A stretch of DNA of 64,000 nt, taken from Kutzneria sp. CA-103260 (GTDB lineage: Bacteria; Actinomycetota; Actinomycetes; Mycobacteriales; Pseudonocardiaceae). The stretch is taken from assembly GCF_018263855.1 (NCBI RefSeq), contig NZ_CP073318.1:2108001-2172000 (forward strand). Direction: 5' to 3'. Position numbers and translations under genes: made by a program. The notes under the pieces were generated by a model. The model saw only the letters and a program-made list of their open reading frames with translations. It was not told where the DNA came from and made no database searches. Numbering within the stretch: the stretch's first letter is position 1; the number at the start of each line of letters is the position of its first letter. Shown here piece after piece: positions 50,740 to 59,389 of the stretch.

Positions 50740-51996
50740 ATGGTCCTGCAGAACGTCCTACAACTGCTCGCGCTGCTGGGCGCGCTCTGCGTCGCGGCCG
50801 CGGTCGGGCGGCTGCTGGCCCGGCTGGCCCGGTTGCCCTCGGTGATCGGCGAGATCGTCGTGAGTCTGCTGCTCGGCCCGGCGCTGCTGGCCACCGGGGG
50901 CCCGGCGGTGTACGCCGCGGTGCTGCCCCAGGATCTCCTCGCGGTGCTCAAGGAGATCGGTGAGGCCGGCCTGGTGCTGTACCTGGTGGGCCTCGTCCAC
51001 CGGCTCGACCATGGGCCGGGCGGCTTGCGCGGCAGGGGAGTCCGGCGGATCACCATCGGGTCGCTCGGGATCCCGCTGGTGGCCGGGCTGGCGTTCGCCG
51101 GCTGGGTGCTCTGGTTGGCGCCGCCGGAACTGCGGGGCCATGCGAACGCGTCCGCACTGGTGCTGATGCTCGCGGTGACGATGAGCGTGACCGCGGTTCC
51201 GGTGCTGGCGCGCATCATCGAGGAACGCAAGGCGGCCCTCGGCCGCTCCGCCGAGCTGGCGATGATGGCGTCCATGCTGATCGACACCCTGTCGTGGCTG
51301 CTGCTCGCGGTCGCGTTGGGTCTGCGGACCGGTGGCATCGGCGGTGTCCTCCAGGCGTTCGTGGTGCTGGCGGTCGGTGGTGCCATCGCCTGGGCGGCCC
51401 ACCGGGGCCTGGCCACCGCTTGGTCGACGCGGCTGTGCGCGAGCAGTCCTCGCCTGGTCGCGGTGGTGCTCGGCGCCGTCGCGATCACGGCCGGCACGGG
51501 GATACGGCTGGCCGGACTGACCGCGGTCTTCGGCGCGTTCCTGGTCGGCATCATGGTGCCCAGGACCGAGGGCTGGTCGGTGGTGGTGAGGTGGATCGGC
51601 CGCATCGGCCGGGCTCTGGTCCCGGTGTACTTCGTGGTCGCCGGCACGACGGTGTTCACCGGCGGCGTGGCCGCGCTGCCGTGGCTCGCGGTTGTGTTGG
51701 CGGTCGCGCTCGGCATCCTCGGGAAGGTCCTCGGCGGCTACCTCGGCGCCCGCTGGGGCGGTGAGGACCGGCTGACCTCGGTGCGGATCGGCGTGCTGGT
51801 CAACACCAGGGGACTGACCGAGATCGTCGTGCTCCAGGTCGGTTACACCGCCGGGCTGCTCACGCCGGGACTGTTGGTGGCGCTGCTGGTGATGGCGCTG
51901 CTCACCACGGCGCTGACCGGGCCGCTGCTCGATCTCGTCGATCGCCGCACGGCCGCGGGGAAAGCGCTTCCAGTGGGCGAGAGCGCTGTCCGATGA
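50740..51996 (+). CDS. CPA2-type Na+/H+ antiporter-like transporter (RebU-like)
   Basis: A 418-residue membrane protein with about 12 hydrophobic helices starting NVLQLLALLGALCVAAAVGR and the CPA2-type segments LPSVIGEIVVSLLLGPALL and VNTRGLTEIVVLQVGY. The rebeccamycin cluster has an antiporter-like gene (RebU) in a comparable place, suggesting a role in export of, or tolerance to, the product. It lies 12 bp after the halogenase and is coupled by ATGA overlap to the flavin reductase. Substrate unproven. Confidence 0.88.
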   Translation: MVLQNVLQLLALLGALCVAAAVGRLLARLARLPSVIGEIVVSLLLGPALLATGGPAVYAAVLPQDLLAVLKEIGEAGLVLYLVGLVHRLDHGPGGLRGRGVRRITIGSLGIPLVAGLAFAGWVLWLAPPELRGHANASALVLMLAVTMSVTAVPVLARIIEERKAALGRSAELAMMASMLIDTLSWLLLAVALGLRTGGIGGVLQAFVVLAVGGAIAWAAHRGLATAWSTRLCASSPRLVAVVLGAVAITAGTGIRLAGLTAVFGAFLVGIMVPRTEGWSVVVRWIGRIGRALVPVYFVVAGTTVFTGGVAALPWLAVVLAVALGILGKVLGGYLGARWGGEDRLTSVRIGVLVNTRGLTEIVVLQVGYTAGLLTPGLLVALLVMALLTTALTGPLLDLVDRRTAAGKALPVGESAVR

Positions 51997-52493
51997 CCAT
52001 TTCCTACGCGGCCACCTCGGCCGGATTCCGATCGCTGATGGCGGGATTTCCGACCGGCGTCGCGGTGATCACTACGTTCGGCCCCGACGGCGAGCCGTGG
52101 GGCATGACGTGCTCGTCGGTGTGCAGCGTCTCGGTGGAACCGCCGACGCTGCTGGTGTGCGTGCGGGCCGGCAGCCCCACCCTCGCGGCCATGCTGCGCC
52201 GCGGTGAGTTCACCGTCAACCTGCTGCACCACGGCGCGCGTCCGGTGGCGGAGTTGTTCGCGTCCGGCGATCCCGACCGGTTCGACCGCGTCGACTGGGC
52301 GGTGCCGCCGGTGTCGGGCGGTCCCCACCTGGTGCGGGACGCGCACGCGGTGGCCGACTGCCGGATCAGCCGCCGGCAGCAGGTCGCCACGCATGTCGTG
52401 GTCTTCGGCGAGGTCGTGCACGTCACGCAGCGGCCGGGGGAGCACCCGCTGCTGTACGGGATGCGGCAGTACGCGGCCTGGCCGGTCAGCTGA
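51993..52493 (+). CDS. Flavin reductase (RebF-like), partner of the halogenase
   Basis: A 166-residue split-barrel FMN/FAD reductase: RSLMAGFPTGVAVITTFGPD, GMTCSSVCSVSVEPPTLLVC and GEFTVNLLHHGARPVAELFA are the family's flavin-contacting segments. It makes reduced flavin from NAD(P)H for the two-component halogenase and possibly for other flavin enzymes of the cluster. The ATG overlaps the antiporter stop, so halogenase, antiporter and reductase are one transcript. A bidirectional hairpin follows its stop. Confidence 0.92.
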   Translation: MTISYAATSAGFRSLMAGFPTGVAVITTFGPDGEPWGMTCSSVCSVSVEPPTLLVCVRAGSPTLAAMLRRGEFTVNLLHHGARPVAELFASGDPDRFDRVDWAVPPVSGGPHLVRDAHAVADCRISRRQQVATHVVVFGEVVHVTQRPGEHPLLYGMRQYAAWPVS

Positions 52494-52500
52494 ACACAGG

Positions 52501-52530
52501 AACGGCGGGGGTGCGCGCACCCCCGCCGTT
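52501..52530. terminator. Bidirectional terminator hairpin
   Basis: A perfect 30-bp palindrome with 15-bp half sites (aacggcgggggtgcg and complement), starting 7 bp after the flavin reductase stop and ending 8 bp before the stop of the convergent alpha/beta-hydrolase. It can stop transcription in both directions. Confidence 0.8.
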
Positions 52531-52538
52531 GCTGGCTT

Positions 52539-53330
52539 TCAGTTGTCAGCGATGATCCAGTCGGTCGCCACCCGGATCACCGGAGCCTGCCAGTAATCGC
52601 GCTGCGGACCGGTGATCTCCACCAACCGGTGCGAGCAGGTGAGCGCGTCGGCGGCGGCGCGGGAGGACTCCACCGGCACGTCGGTCGGACCGGCGCCGTG
52701 CACGATCAGCGTCGGCGCGGCGATCATGCCCAGCACACCGCGCGGCTGGAGCCAGAACACCTCGTTGAGCATGGCTCGGCCGACTGCGAATGTCGGCGAC
52801 AGCGCAAGCCGCCCGTCGGCCGACAAGGTCCGGGCCGCCGGCTCGTCGAGGAAGTCGCCGGTCCACGCGGGCTGCGCGTCGACGAAGTGCTCCTTGTAGT
52901 CGATCAGCGGATTGAGCAGCACCAGCCGATCGACCTCTGGGCCCTTGCGCGCGGCGTAGCCGGCCGCGACGCCACCGGTCAGCCCGGTGGCGACCAGGGC
53001 GACCGACGTGTCCGGGACGTTCTCACGCAGGTGCGCCAGTCCGGCGCCGATGATGTTCAGCAGCCCGGAGAGGCTCAGTTCCTCCTGGCGGCCCTCGCTC
53101 TCACCGTGTCCGGGGAGGTCGAGGCGCAGGCTGGTCGCGCCGCGCCCGGCCAGGTCGGACGCCAGCCGCGGGTAGAAGCCGTCCTGCTCGCGCGTCGCGC
53201 CTTCGCCGTGCAACATCAGCACGGCCCGGCGGGCTGTCGTCGCGGGCGTCACCAGGGTTGCGGCCAGCCGCAGGCCGTCGTGGGCGCGCACCGTGATGTG
53301 GCGCTGTGTTTCGACTGTGCGCAGTGACAT
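52539..53330 (-). CDS. Alpha/beta-hydrolase-fold protein with altered nucleophile elbow
   Basis: A 263-residue protein of the S9/dienelactone-hydrolase-like alpha/beta fold: AVLMLHGEGATREQDGF (oxyanion strand), LRLDLPGHGESEG, and APTLIVHGAGPTDVPVESS (acid region). The nucleophile elbow, normally GxSxG, reads ATGLTGG, so Ser is replaced by Thr, and the late catalytic His is not obvious in the C-terminal HRLVEITGPQRDY. It may be a weak hydrolase, a carrier or non-catalytic. It lies inside the bisindole cluster but is transcribed alone, leftward, divergent from the Trp oxidase gene across 227 bp. Confidence 0.8.
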   Translation of the reverse strand: MSLRTVETQRHITVRAHDGLRLAATLVTPATTARRAVLMLHGEGATREQDGFYPRLASDLAGRGATSLRLDLPGHGESEGRQEELSLSGLLNIIGAGLAHLRENVPDTSVALVATGLTGGVAAGYAARKGPEVDRLVLLNPLIDYKEHFVDAQPAWTGDFLDEPAARTLSADGRLALSPTFAVGRAMLNEVFWLQPRGVLGMIAAPTLIVHGAGPTDVPVESSRAAADALTCSHRLVEITGPQRDYWQAPVIRVATDWIIADN

Positions 53331-53557
53331 GGCACAAGAGTCGCCCGTGTACAGCGCGCCGGCACGTGTGCGTGCCGGATTCCATTGCCTCGTGTGATGT
53401 CGGCGGCCCGTCCGGCTGGCGATCGCGTGGCGCGGGCGCCACAAACACTCCATCGCGAGCGGCGGCTGGGGATGTGGGACGGCCCGTCGGTTGGCCAGGA
53501 TTGGTCCCGCCCCGAAGCGGTCAGCCGATCGACCCCCGTTCTGCCGAAGGGAATCCG

Positions 53558-55069
53558 TTGCACACCAACCTTCTCCCCGCCGACGCGGCACGGTGGCGCA
53601 CGCGGCGGAATCCGAAACGGGTCACTGTCATCGGCGCGGGGGTCGCCGGCCTGGTCGCCGCGTACGAGCTGGAGCGGCTCGGACACAGCGTCGAGGTGCT
53701 GGAATCGCGACTGTGGGTCGGTGGCCGGGTGCGGACGCACGGCTTCGCGGGGCGCGCTCGCGGCCCGCTGGCCGAGTTGGGCGCGATGCGAATTCCGGCG
53801 TCCCACCACCGAACGATGCAGTGGATCGACCGGCTGGGCCTGAGTGACCGCGTGCGCCAGTTCCGCACGCTGTTCTCCGACGACGGCAACTTCCTGGAGA
53901 CGCCGGCCGGGCACCGGCGGGTGCGCGACGCGTCGCCGGTGTTGGTCGAGGAGTTCCGCCGGCGCCTGCCGGCCGACCGGTCCTATCGGGACGAGTCCGT
54001 CCTGTGCGCGGCCTGGCTGACGGCCAGCGTCAACGCGGTCGCGCCCGGCGCCTTCCAGCAGAACCTGCACGCCGACCTCAACCTGGAGTTGCTGGATCTG
54101 CTCGACGGCATCGACGTGCGGCCGTTCCTGGTCGACGGCGCCGCCGAACGCGTCGACCTCAACCGATTCCTGGCCAACAACGCGGGATTCGCCGCGCGCA
54201 GCCGGTTGCAGCACTTCTTCGACGACATCACCACCGAGACCTCCTCGGAGTTGTCCCGGCTCGAAGGCGGCATGGACCAGATCGCCCGCCGGCTGGCCGA
54301 CCGCCTGCGCGGGCCCGTGCACCACGGGCGCAAGGTGGTCGGCCTGCACGTGCGCGACGACGGTGTGGTGGTGGAGACGCGACGCGGGCTGGCCACCGCG
54401 GCCAGCCACTGCGACTACGTGCTGTGTACCGTGCCGTTCTCGGTGTTGCGCGGGATCCGGCTCACCGGGTTCGACGACGCCAAGCTGGCGGCCGTGCACG
54501 ACATGCAGTACTGGCCGGCGACGAAGATCGCGGTGCACTGCCGGGAGGCGTTCTGGGAACGGGACGGCATCAGCGGGGGAGGCTCGTACACCGGCGGTCT
54601 GGTGGGACAGACCTACTACCCGCCGGTGGAGAGCGATCCGTTGCTGGGGGCCGCGCTGCTGGCCAGTTACCGCATCGGACCGGAGCCGGACGCCCTGGTC
54701 AAGGTGCCGCGGGAGAAGCGGACCCGTGTGGTGCTGGACGAGCTGAGCGTGATCCACCCGCAGTTGACCGAGCCCGGCATGGTGCTGGACGTCGTGACCC
54801 AGGCGTGGGGCGAGGACGCTGCCAGCCTCGGCGGGGCATCGGTGCGCTGGAGCAAGGACATCGTGACCGCGGAGGAGGAACGGGCCCTCGCGGCGCAGCC
54901 GCAGGGCACGCTGTTCTTCGCCGGCGAGCACTGCTCGTCGTACCCCGCGTGGATCGAGGGCGCGATCGAGTCCGGGCTCGCCGCCGCCCAGGAGATCCAC
55001 GCGTGCGCGCCGGTCGCCCAGCCGGTCCGCTCCCACGGCTACCGCCGGATTCCCGGCGGCGCCGCCTGA
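53558..55069 (+). CDS. rebO: L-tryptophan oxidase (RebO/StaO/VioA family)
   Basis: A 503-residue flavin amine oxidase: VTVIGAGVAGLVAAYELERLG (GxGxxG at 26-31), VGGRVRTHGF, LAELGAMRIPASHHRTMQWI (the substrate-carboxylate Arg region of L-amino-acid oxidases), and the C-terminal FAD motif FFAGEHCSSYPAWIEGAIESG. It oxidises (chloro)tryptophan to the imine of indole-3-pyruvate, the first step of bisindole assembly. The best start is a TTG at 53558 after GAAGGGA; the open frame further upstream is non-family sequence. It begins the last operon of the cluster, followed by the RebC- and RebP-type genes. Confidence 0.93.
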   Translation: MHTNLLPADAARWRTRRNPKRVTVIGAGVAGLVAAYELERLGHSVEVLESRLWVGGRVRTHGFAGRARGPLAELGAMRIPASHHRTMQWIDRLGLSDRVRQFRTLFSDDGNFLETPAGHRRVRDASPVLVEEFRRRLPADRSYRDESVLCAAWLTASVNAVAPGAFQQNLHADLNLELLDLLDGIDVRPFLVDGAAERVDLNRFLANNAGFAARSRLQHFFDDITTETSSELSRLEGGMDQIARRLADRLRGPVHHGRKVVGLHVRDDGVVVETRRGLATAASHCDYVLCTVPFSVLRGIRLTGFDDAKLAAVHDMQYWPATKIAVHCREAFWERDGISGGGSYTGGLVGQTYYPPVESDPLLGAALLASYRIGPEPDALVKVPREKRTRVVLDELSVIHPQLTEPGMVLDVVTQAWGEDAASLGGASVRWSKDIVTAEEERALAAQPQGTLFFAGEHCSSYPAWIEGAIESGLAAAQEIHACAPVAQPVRSHGYRRIPGGAA

Positions 55070-55094
55070 TGCCGTGCTACGAAGGGGAAGACAG

Positions 55095-56705
55095 ATGAGC
55101 TCGCTACTCACCACCGAGGTGCTTGTCGTCGGCGGTGGCCCGACCGGCATGGCGATGGGTCTGGAGCTGCGCTCGCGCGGTGTCAGCTTCGTGCTGGTGG
55201 AGGCGGGCGACGGCGCGGTGGGCCACCCCAGGGTCAGCGGCATCGGCCCGCGCTCGATGGAGTTCTTCCGGCGCTGGGGCATCGCCGACCGGATCCGGCA
55301 CGCCGGCTGGCCGGGCGACCACCCACTGGACTGCGTGTGGACCACTCGCATCGGCGGTCACGAGCTGTTCCGCCTCGACCGGCACACCATGGACACCCGC
55401 CCGGAGTTCCGGCACACCCCGGAGCCCGACGCGATCTGCCCGCAGCACTGGCTCGGCCCGCTGCTGCGGTCCGAACTCGGTGAGCACCCCGACGGGCCAG
55501 TGCGGATGCGCACGCAGCTGGACGATTTCACGCAGGACGCCGACGGCGTGACCGCGACCATCACCGACCTGGAGACGGGCGCGGTGACGACGGTCCGGGC
55601 CCAGTGCCTGATCGCCTGCGACGGCACCGGGTCGGAGATCCGCAAGCAGTGCGGGATCGGCGCGCCGGCCCGGCACGAGACCCAGGTGTTCCGCAACATC
55701 CTGTTCCGTGCGCCGGAACTGCGGGAGCGCCTCGGCGAGCGCAACGCCAACTTCTTCTACCTGATGATCTCCTCCGCGCTGCGGTTCCCGGTGCGTGCCC
55801 TCGACGGCGCGGGCCTGTACCGGCTCACCGTCGGCCTCCAGGGAGATCCGGAGTCGCGGCAGGACGCGGAGACCTTGGTGCGTGCGGCCATCGCGTTCGA
55901 GACGCCGGTCGAGGTGCTGTCCGACAACGAATGGCATCTCGTGCACCGCGTCGCCGACACCTTCCGGCACGGCCGGGTCTTCCTGGTCGGCGACGCCGCC
56001 CACACGCTGTCCCCGTCCGGCGGCTTCGGCATGAACACCGGTATCTGCGGCGCGGCCGACCTCGGCTGGAAGCTGGCGGCCGAGCTGGGGGGCTGGGCGG
56101 GACCGGGCCTGCTCGGCAGCTACACCACCGAGCGCAAGCCGGTCGCGCTGGAGGGACTGGAGGAAGCCAACCGCAACCTCGAACGCGCGATGCGGCGTCA
56201 GATCCCGGCCGAGCTCAACGACGACACCCCGGAGGGCGAGTTCGTCCGGGCCAAGATCAGCGAGGGACTGCGGCGCGGTGGCGTGGCCCGTGAGTTCGAC
56301 GCGCCCGAGATCCACCTCGGCTTCACCTACGCGGGCTCGCCGCTGATCGTGCCGGATCCCACCGCGGAGAACACCGAGGACCGGCGGCCCAACACCCGAC
56401 CGGGCTCCCGCGCGCCGCACGCCTGGGTCAAGCCGGGAATGTCCACACTGGACCTTTTCGGCGACGGCTTCGTGTTGCTGTGCTTCGCCGAGTCCGACCG
56501 GACGGCCGCGTTCACGGACGCCTTCGGCTCGCGCGGAATCCCCTTCAGCGTCGTCGTGCTGGACAACGAGGAGATCGCGAAGGTCTACGAGCGGCCGTTC
56601 GTGCTCGTCCGCCCGGACGGACACGTGGCTTGGCGCGGCCACTCACTGCCGGCACCCGCTGCCGCCGGGGAGATCGCCGACCAGGTGCGCGGCGGTGCGC
56701 GATGA
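55095..56705 (+). CDS. rebC: RebC-type FAD monooxygenase (chromopyrrolate to arcyriaflavin step)
   Basis: A 536-residue flavoprotein nearly collinear with RebC as I recall it: HPRVSGIGPRSMEFFRRWGI, GWPGDHPLD, EPDAICPQHWL, TQVFRNILFRAPELR, GDAAHTLSPSGGFGMNTGI, and a thioredoxin-like end (VLVRPDGHVAWRG). With the P450 RebP it turns chromopyrrolic acid into the aromatic indolocarbazole. Residues aligned with RebC Phe216 and Arg239, which distinguish RebC from StaC, are kept here as Phe220 and Arg243 (in LYRLTVG), so the imide (arcyriaflavin-like) product is predicted rather than the lactam. ATGA overlap with the P450. Confidence 0.94.
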   Translation: MSSLLTTEVLVVGGGPTGMAMGLELRSRGVSFVLVEAGDGAVGHPRVSGIGPRSMEFFRRWGIADRIRHAGWPGDHPLDCVWTTRIGGHELFRLDRHTMDTRPEFRHTPEPDAICPQHWLGPLLRSELGEHPDGPVRMRTQLDDFTQDADGVTATITDLETGAVTTVRAQCLIACDGTGSEIRKQCGIGAPARHETQVFRNILFRAPELRERLGERNANFFYLMISSALRFPVRALDGAGLYRLTVGLQGDPESRQDAETLVRAAIAFETPVEVLSDNEWHLVHRVADTFRHGRVFLVGDAAHTLSPSGGFGMNTGICGAADLGWKLAAELGGWAGPGLLGSYTTERKPVALEGLEEANRNLERAMRRQIPAELNDDTPEGEFVRAKISEGLRRGGVAREFDAPEIHLGFTYAGSPLIVPDPTAENTEDRRPNTRPGSRAPHAWVKPGMSTLDLFGDGFVLLCFAESDRTAAFTDAFGSRGIPFSVVVLDNEEIAKVYERPFVLVRPDGHVAWRGHSLPAPAAAGEIADQVRGGAR

Positions 56706-57895
56706 CCGCGACGATCCTGCCGCCGTTCAGCCTCCAGGGCTGGACCGATGCCGACGTTCGTGATCCGTACCCGCGGTACGAGCGGTACCTCGCGGAGTCG
56801 CCGGTGCATCTGGCCGACGGTGTCTACTACGTCTTCGGCCACGACGCCGCGTCGACCGTGCTGTCCAGTCAGGTCTTCGGCCGGCGGGCGGCGTCGGGCG
56901 GACCGGTTCCGACCGGGCACTCGGCGCTGCGCGCGATGGTGGAGAACTGGCTGGTGTTCCTGGACCCGCCCCGGCACACCGAACTGCGGTCCGTGGTCAA
57001 CCGGGAGTTCTCGCCGACCGTGGTGACGAACCTGCGGCAGCGGATCACTGAGATCGCCGCGGACCTGCTGCACGACCTGCCCCCCGTCTTCGATCTCGTG
57101 GAGACGTTCAGCGCGCCGTTGCCGATCCTGGTGATCTCGGAGCTGCTCGGCGTGCCGCGCGAACGATGGAGCTGGCTGCGCCGCCAGGCCGTCGGCCTCC
57201 AGGAGGCGAGCAGCAGCCGCGCCGCCCGCAATCCCCGCGCCCACGAGGTCGCCGAGCGAGCCGCGGGCGAACTTCGGGACTTCTTCCTCGCCCTGGCGGC
57301 CGAGCGACGCGAGTCGCCCGGCGCCGATCTGCTGTCGCTGTTGGTGTCCGCGCAGACGAGTGGTGAGCCGCTGTCGTCCGACGAGATCGTCGCCACCTGC
57401 GTGCACCTGATGACCGCCGGCCACGAGACGACGACGAATGTGCTGAGCAAGGCGGTGCTGACGTTGTCGTCGAGCCGGCAGGAGCTGGCCGTGCTCCGGT
57501 CGTCCGGGGTGGATCCGGCAGCCGTGGAGGAACTGGTGCGCATCGACGCGCCCGTGCAGGCGGTGAGCCGGTGGGCCTACGCGGACGCCACCGTTGGCGG
57601 TGTGGAGATCCTCCTTGGCAGCAAGGTGATGGTCATGCTCGGCGCGGCGAACCGCGACCCCGGGCGGTTCGCCGCGCCCACCGAGCTGCAACTGGACCGG
57701 TCGGGTGGCCGAGGACTGAGTTTCGGGTTGGGCATCCACTACTGCCTCGGCGCGACGCTGGCGCGGGCGGAGGTCGAGATCGGACTCGGGTTGCTGCTCG
57801 CGGCCCTCGGCGAGTTCACCGTGGAGAGCGTGGAGTACCCGTATGACCTGGTTTTCCACGGTCCGTCCAGCGTCGTCGTGAGGAAAGGCTGCTGA
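56702..57895 (+). CDS. rebP: RebP/StaP-type cytochrome P450 (aryl-aryl coupling)
   Basis: A 397-residue P450: HLMTAGHETTTN in the I-helix, VEELVRIDAPVQAVSRWA as ExxR and following strand, heme loop FGLGIHYCLGATLARAE (341-357) with Cys348. In rebeccamycin and staurosporine this enzyme forms the C-C bond between the two indole C2 positions of chromopyrrolic acid and triggers decarboxylation. Coupling to the RebC-type gene by a 4-bp overlap mirrors their joint reaction. Electron partners are not in the cluster; the fused ferredoxin reductase 27 kb away or cellular proteins could serve. Confidence 0.93.
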   Translation: MTATILPPFSLQGWTDADVRDPYPRYERYLAESPVHLADGVYYVFGHDAASTVLSSQVFGRRAASGGPVPTGHSALRAMVENWLVFLDPPRHTELRSVVNREFSPTVVTNLRQRITEIAADLLHDLPPVFDLVETFSAPLPILVISELLGVPRERWSWLRRQAVGLQEASSSRAARNPRAHEVAERAAGELRDFFLALAAERRESPGADLLSLLVSAQTSGEPLSSDEIVATCVHLMTAGHETTTNVLSKAVLTLSSSRQELAVLRSSGVDPAAVEELVRIDAPVQAVSRWAYADATVGGVEILLGSKVMVMLGAANRDPGRFAAPTELQLDRSGGRGLSFGLGIHYCLGATLARAEVEIGLGLLLAALGEFTVESVEYPYDLVFHGPSSVVVRKGC

Positions 57896-57896
57896 C

Positions 57897-58637
57897 ATGA
57901 CCGACATCGAGGCTTTCGAGGTTCGCCCGGACATCACTTTCTTCGCGCCCAGCGAAAGTGAGCTGAGGTGGCAGTACGAGGAGATCTTCGAACAGGGCGG
58001 CTATGACGGGATCACCCTGCCGGCCCAGGCTTTTGTCATCGACGCCGGGGCGAACGTCGGACTGTTCTCCTACCTGGTGAAGAAGACGTGGCCCGACGCT
58101 ACCGTGCACGCTTTCGAGCCGATGCCCGAAACGCTGGACGCGCTCCGTCGCAACATCGCCGGCCATCGGCTCGACGGCGTCGAGGTCGAAGCATGCGCCC
58201 TCGGCGCGACGCGTGAAGTAGACGTGCAGTTCACCTACTATCCCGCCCTGCCAGCGAATTCGACCCGCTACCCCGATGAGAAGGAACTCCAGAAGCAGGC
58301 CCTCGGCGCGGTGCTGCCGGCCGAGGAGATCGAGCTCCAGTACACGGGACGCACGGTGAACGTGCGGGTGGAGCGCCTGTCGTCGTTCCTGAAGCCCGAC
58401 CGTGCCATCGACCTGCTCAAGATCGATGTCGAGGGCGCTGAACTGGAGGTCCTGCAAGGGATTGACCCCGGCCACTGGCCGCTGGTCCAGCAGGCCGTGC
58501 TGGAAGTGCAGGATCTGGACAACCGGCTCGCGCTGGTGTGCGACCTGCTGGCGCGGCATGGGCTGGCGCCGCAGGTCCGATCTTCCCCGATGATCCCGGA
58601 AACCATCCGGACCTTTATGGTTCACGCCGTCCGATGA
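57897..58637 (+). CDS. FkbM-family SAM methyltransferase
   Basis: A 246-residue methyltransferase of the FkbM type: FVIDAGANVGLFSYLVKKTW (SAM loop), VHAFEPMPETLDALRRNI, and LSSFLKPDRAIDLLKIDVEG ending in the family's I-D-V-E-G-A-E. FkbM-type enzymes O-methylate natural products and sugars. It starts two bases after the RebP-type stop and is the last gene of the cluster. Codon use and GC are slightly more relaxed than in its neighbours (for example gaattcgacc inside), which may mean separate acquisition. A terminator lies 103 bp downstream. Confidence 0.88.
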   Translation: MTDIEAFEVRPDITFFAPSESELRWQYEEIFEQGGYDGITLPAQAFVIDAGANVGLFSYLVKKTWPDATVHAFEPMPETLDALRRNIAGHRLDGVEVEACALGATREVDVQFTYYPALPANSTRYPDEKELQKQALGAVLPAEEIELQYTGRTVNVRVERLSSFLKPDRAIDLLKIDVEGAELEVLQGIDPGHWPLVQQAVLEVQDLDNRLALVCDLLARHGLAPQVRSSPMIPETIRTFMVHAVR

Positions 58638-58739
58638 CCGGGGACGTCCTGGAGCCGGCGAGAACACCCATCGGCCTGTTGTCAGCCGCGGGCCTGGTTA
58701 CTGGGGTGAGCACGTCGTAATTCGTCGCCCGGCCGCGGC

Positions 58740-58778
58740 GATGGGGCCCACCGGGAGTGATTCCCGTTGGGCCCCATC
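58740..58778 (+). terminator. Terminator hairpin at the right end of the bisindole cluster
   Basis: 17-bp arms (gatggggcccaccggga at 58740-58756; complement with one mismatch at 58762-58778) around a 5-base loop. It follows the FkbM gene and separates it from the convergent secreted protein gene. No T-run. Confidence 0.75.
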
Positions 58779-58846
58779 GTGTTCGCGCCAACTCGTGCTC
58801 GACCGGCGAGTTCCCAGGTCATCCGGTCACCGGTCGGGTGGGATGG

Positions 58847-59389
58847 TCAGCACGTGATGGGGCTGGGGCGGAACTTGGTCGCGGGCAGGAGTTGGAAGTC
58901 ACGCAGGTTGTCGCCGGTGTTGCAGACCCGGGTGAGGGCGACCGCAAAGGGCCCGAACGGCTGGGGGTTGGCTGGGCGCCCCTGCTGGCACGGCGTGCCT
59001 GGCATGGTGGCCACCGCGTCGACTGCGTCGCCGAGCGGGTTCCGCAGACAGATGCCGACCCGACCGTCCGAGGGCAGGTCCGGGTTGGCGAGCACATAGA
59101 CCTGGCTGGGCCGCAGGGTCGTGGGCCACGGGATCGGGACCGAGGAGATCGGCCGGACCGAGCCGGTCCAGGCGTCGACGGTGAAGTTGGACAGGTCCAG
59201 CGTGGCCAGGCTGATGTTCTGGATCTGGATGTACCGGCCGTTGGGGCCGGAGGTGGCGAACTGGTCGATCACCAAGGTGTGGGAGGGGGTCGCCGTCGCG
59301 TTCGGCGCCGCGGACGCGGCGGTGGCGCCGGTGACCAGTGAGAGGGCCGTGATGCCGGCCGTAATGAGAGCTGTGAGGGAACGCCTCAT
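58847..59389 (-). CDS. Secreted lamin-tail-like domain protein
   Basis: A 180-residue protein with a clear signal peptide (MRRSLTALITAGITALSL, cut near ASAA at about 28). The mature part resembles a lamin-tail (LTD) beta-sandwich: LVIDQFATSGPNGRYIQIQN, LDLSNFTVDAW, LRPSQVYVLANPDL and GDAVDAVATM. Such domains occur in extracellular proteins and bind nucleic acid or cell-surface material, or have structural roles. Two Cys (near 128 and 145) plus a C-terminal Cys could form disulfides. ATG has AAGGAGG 8 bp upstream. It stands alone. Confidence 0.82.
   Translation of the reverse strand: MRRSLTALITAGITALSLVTGATAASAAPNATATPSHTLVIDQFATSGPNGRYIQIQNISLATLDLSNFTVDAWTGSVRPISSVPIPWPTTLRPSQVYVLANPDLPSDGRVGICLRNPLGDAVDAVATMPGTPCQQGRPANPQPFGPFAVALTRVCNTGDNLRDFQLLPATKFRPSPITC

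Noticed and set aside
32627..58637. Search for deoxysugar biosynthesis genes to feed the glycosyltransferase
   Set aside because: None of the usual NDP-sugar dehydratase, aminotransferase or epimerase genes is present in the window, so an aminodeoxysugar as in AT2433 or staurosporine is not supported by local genes.
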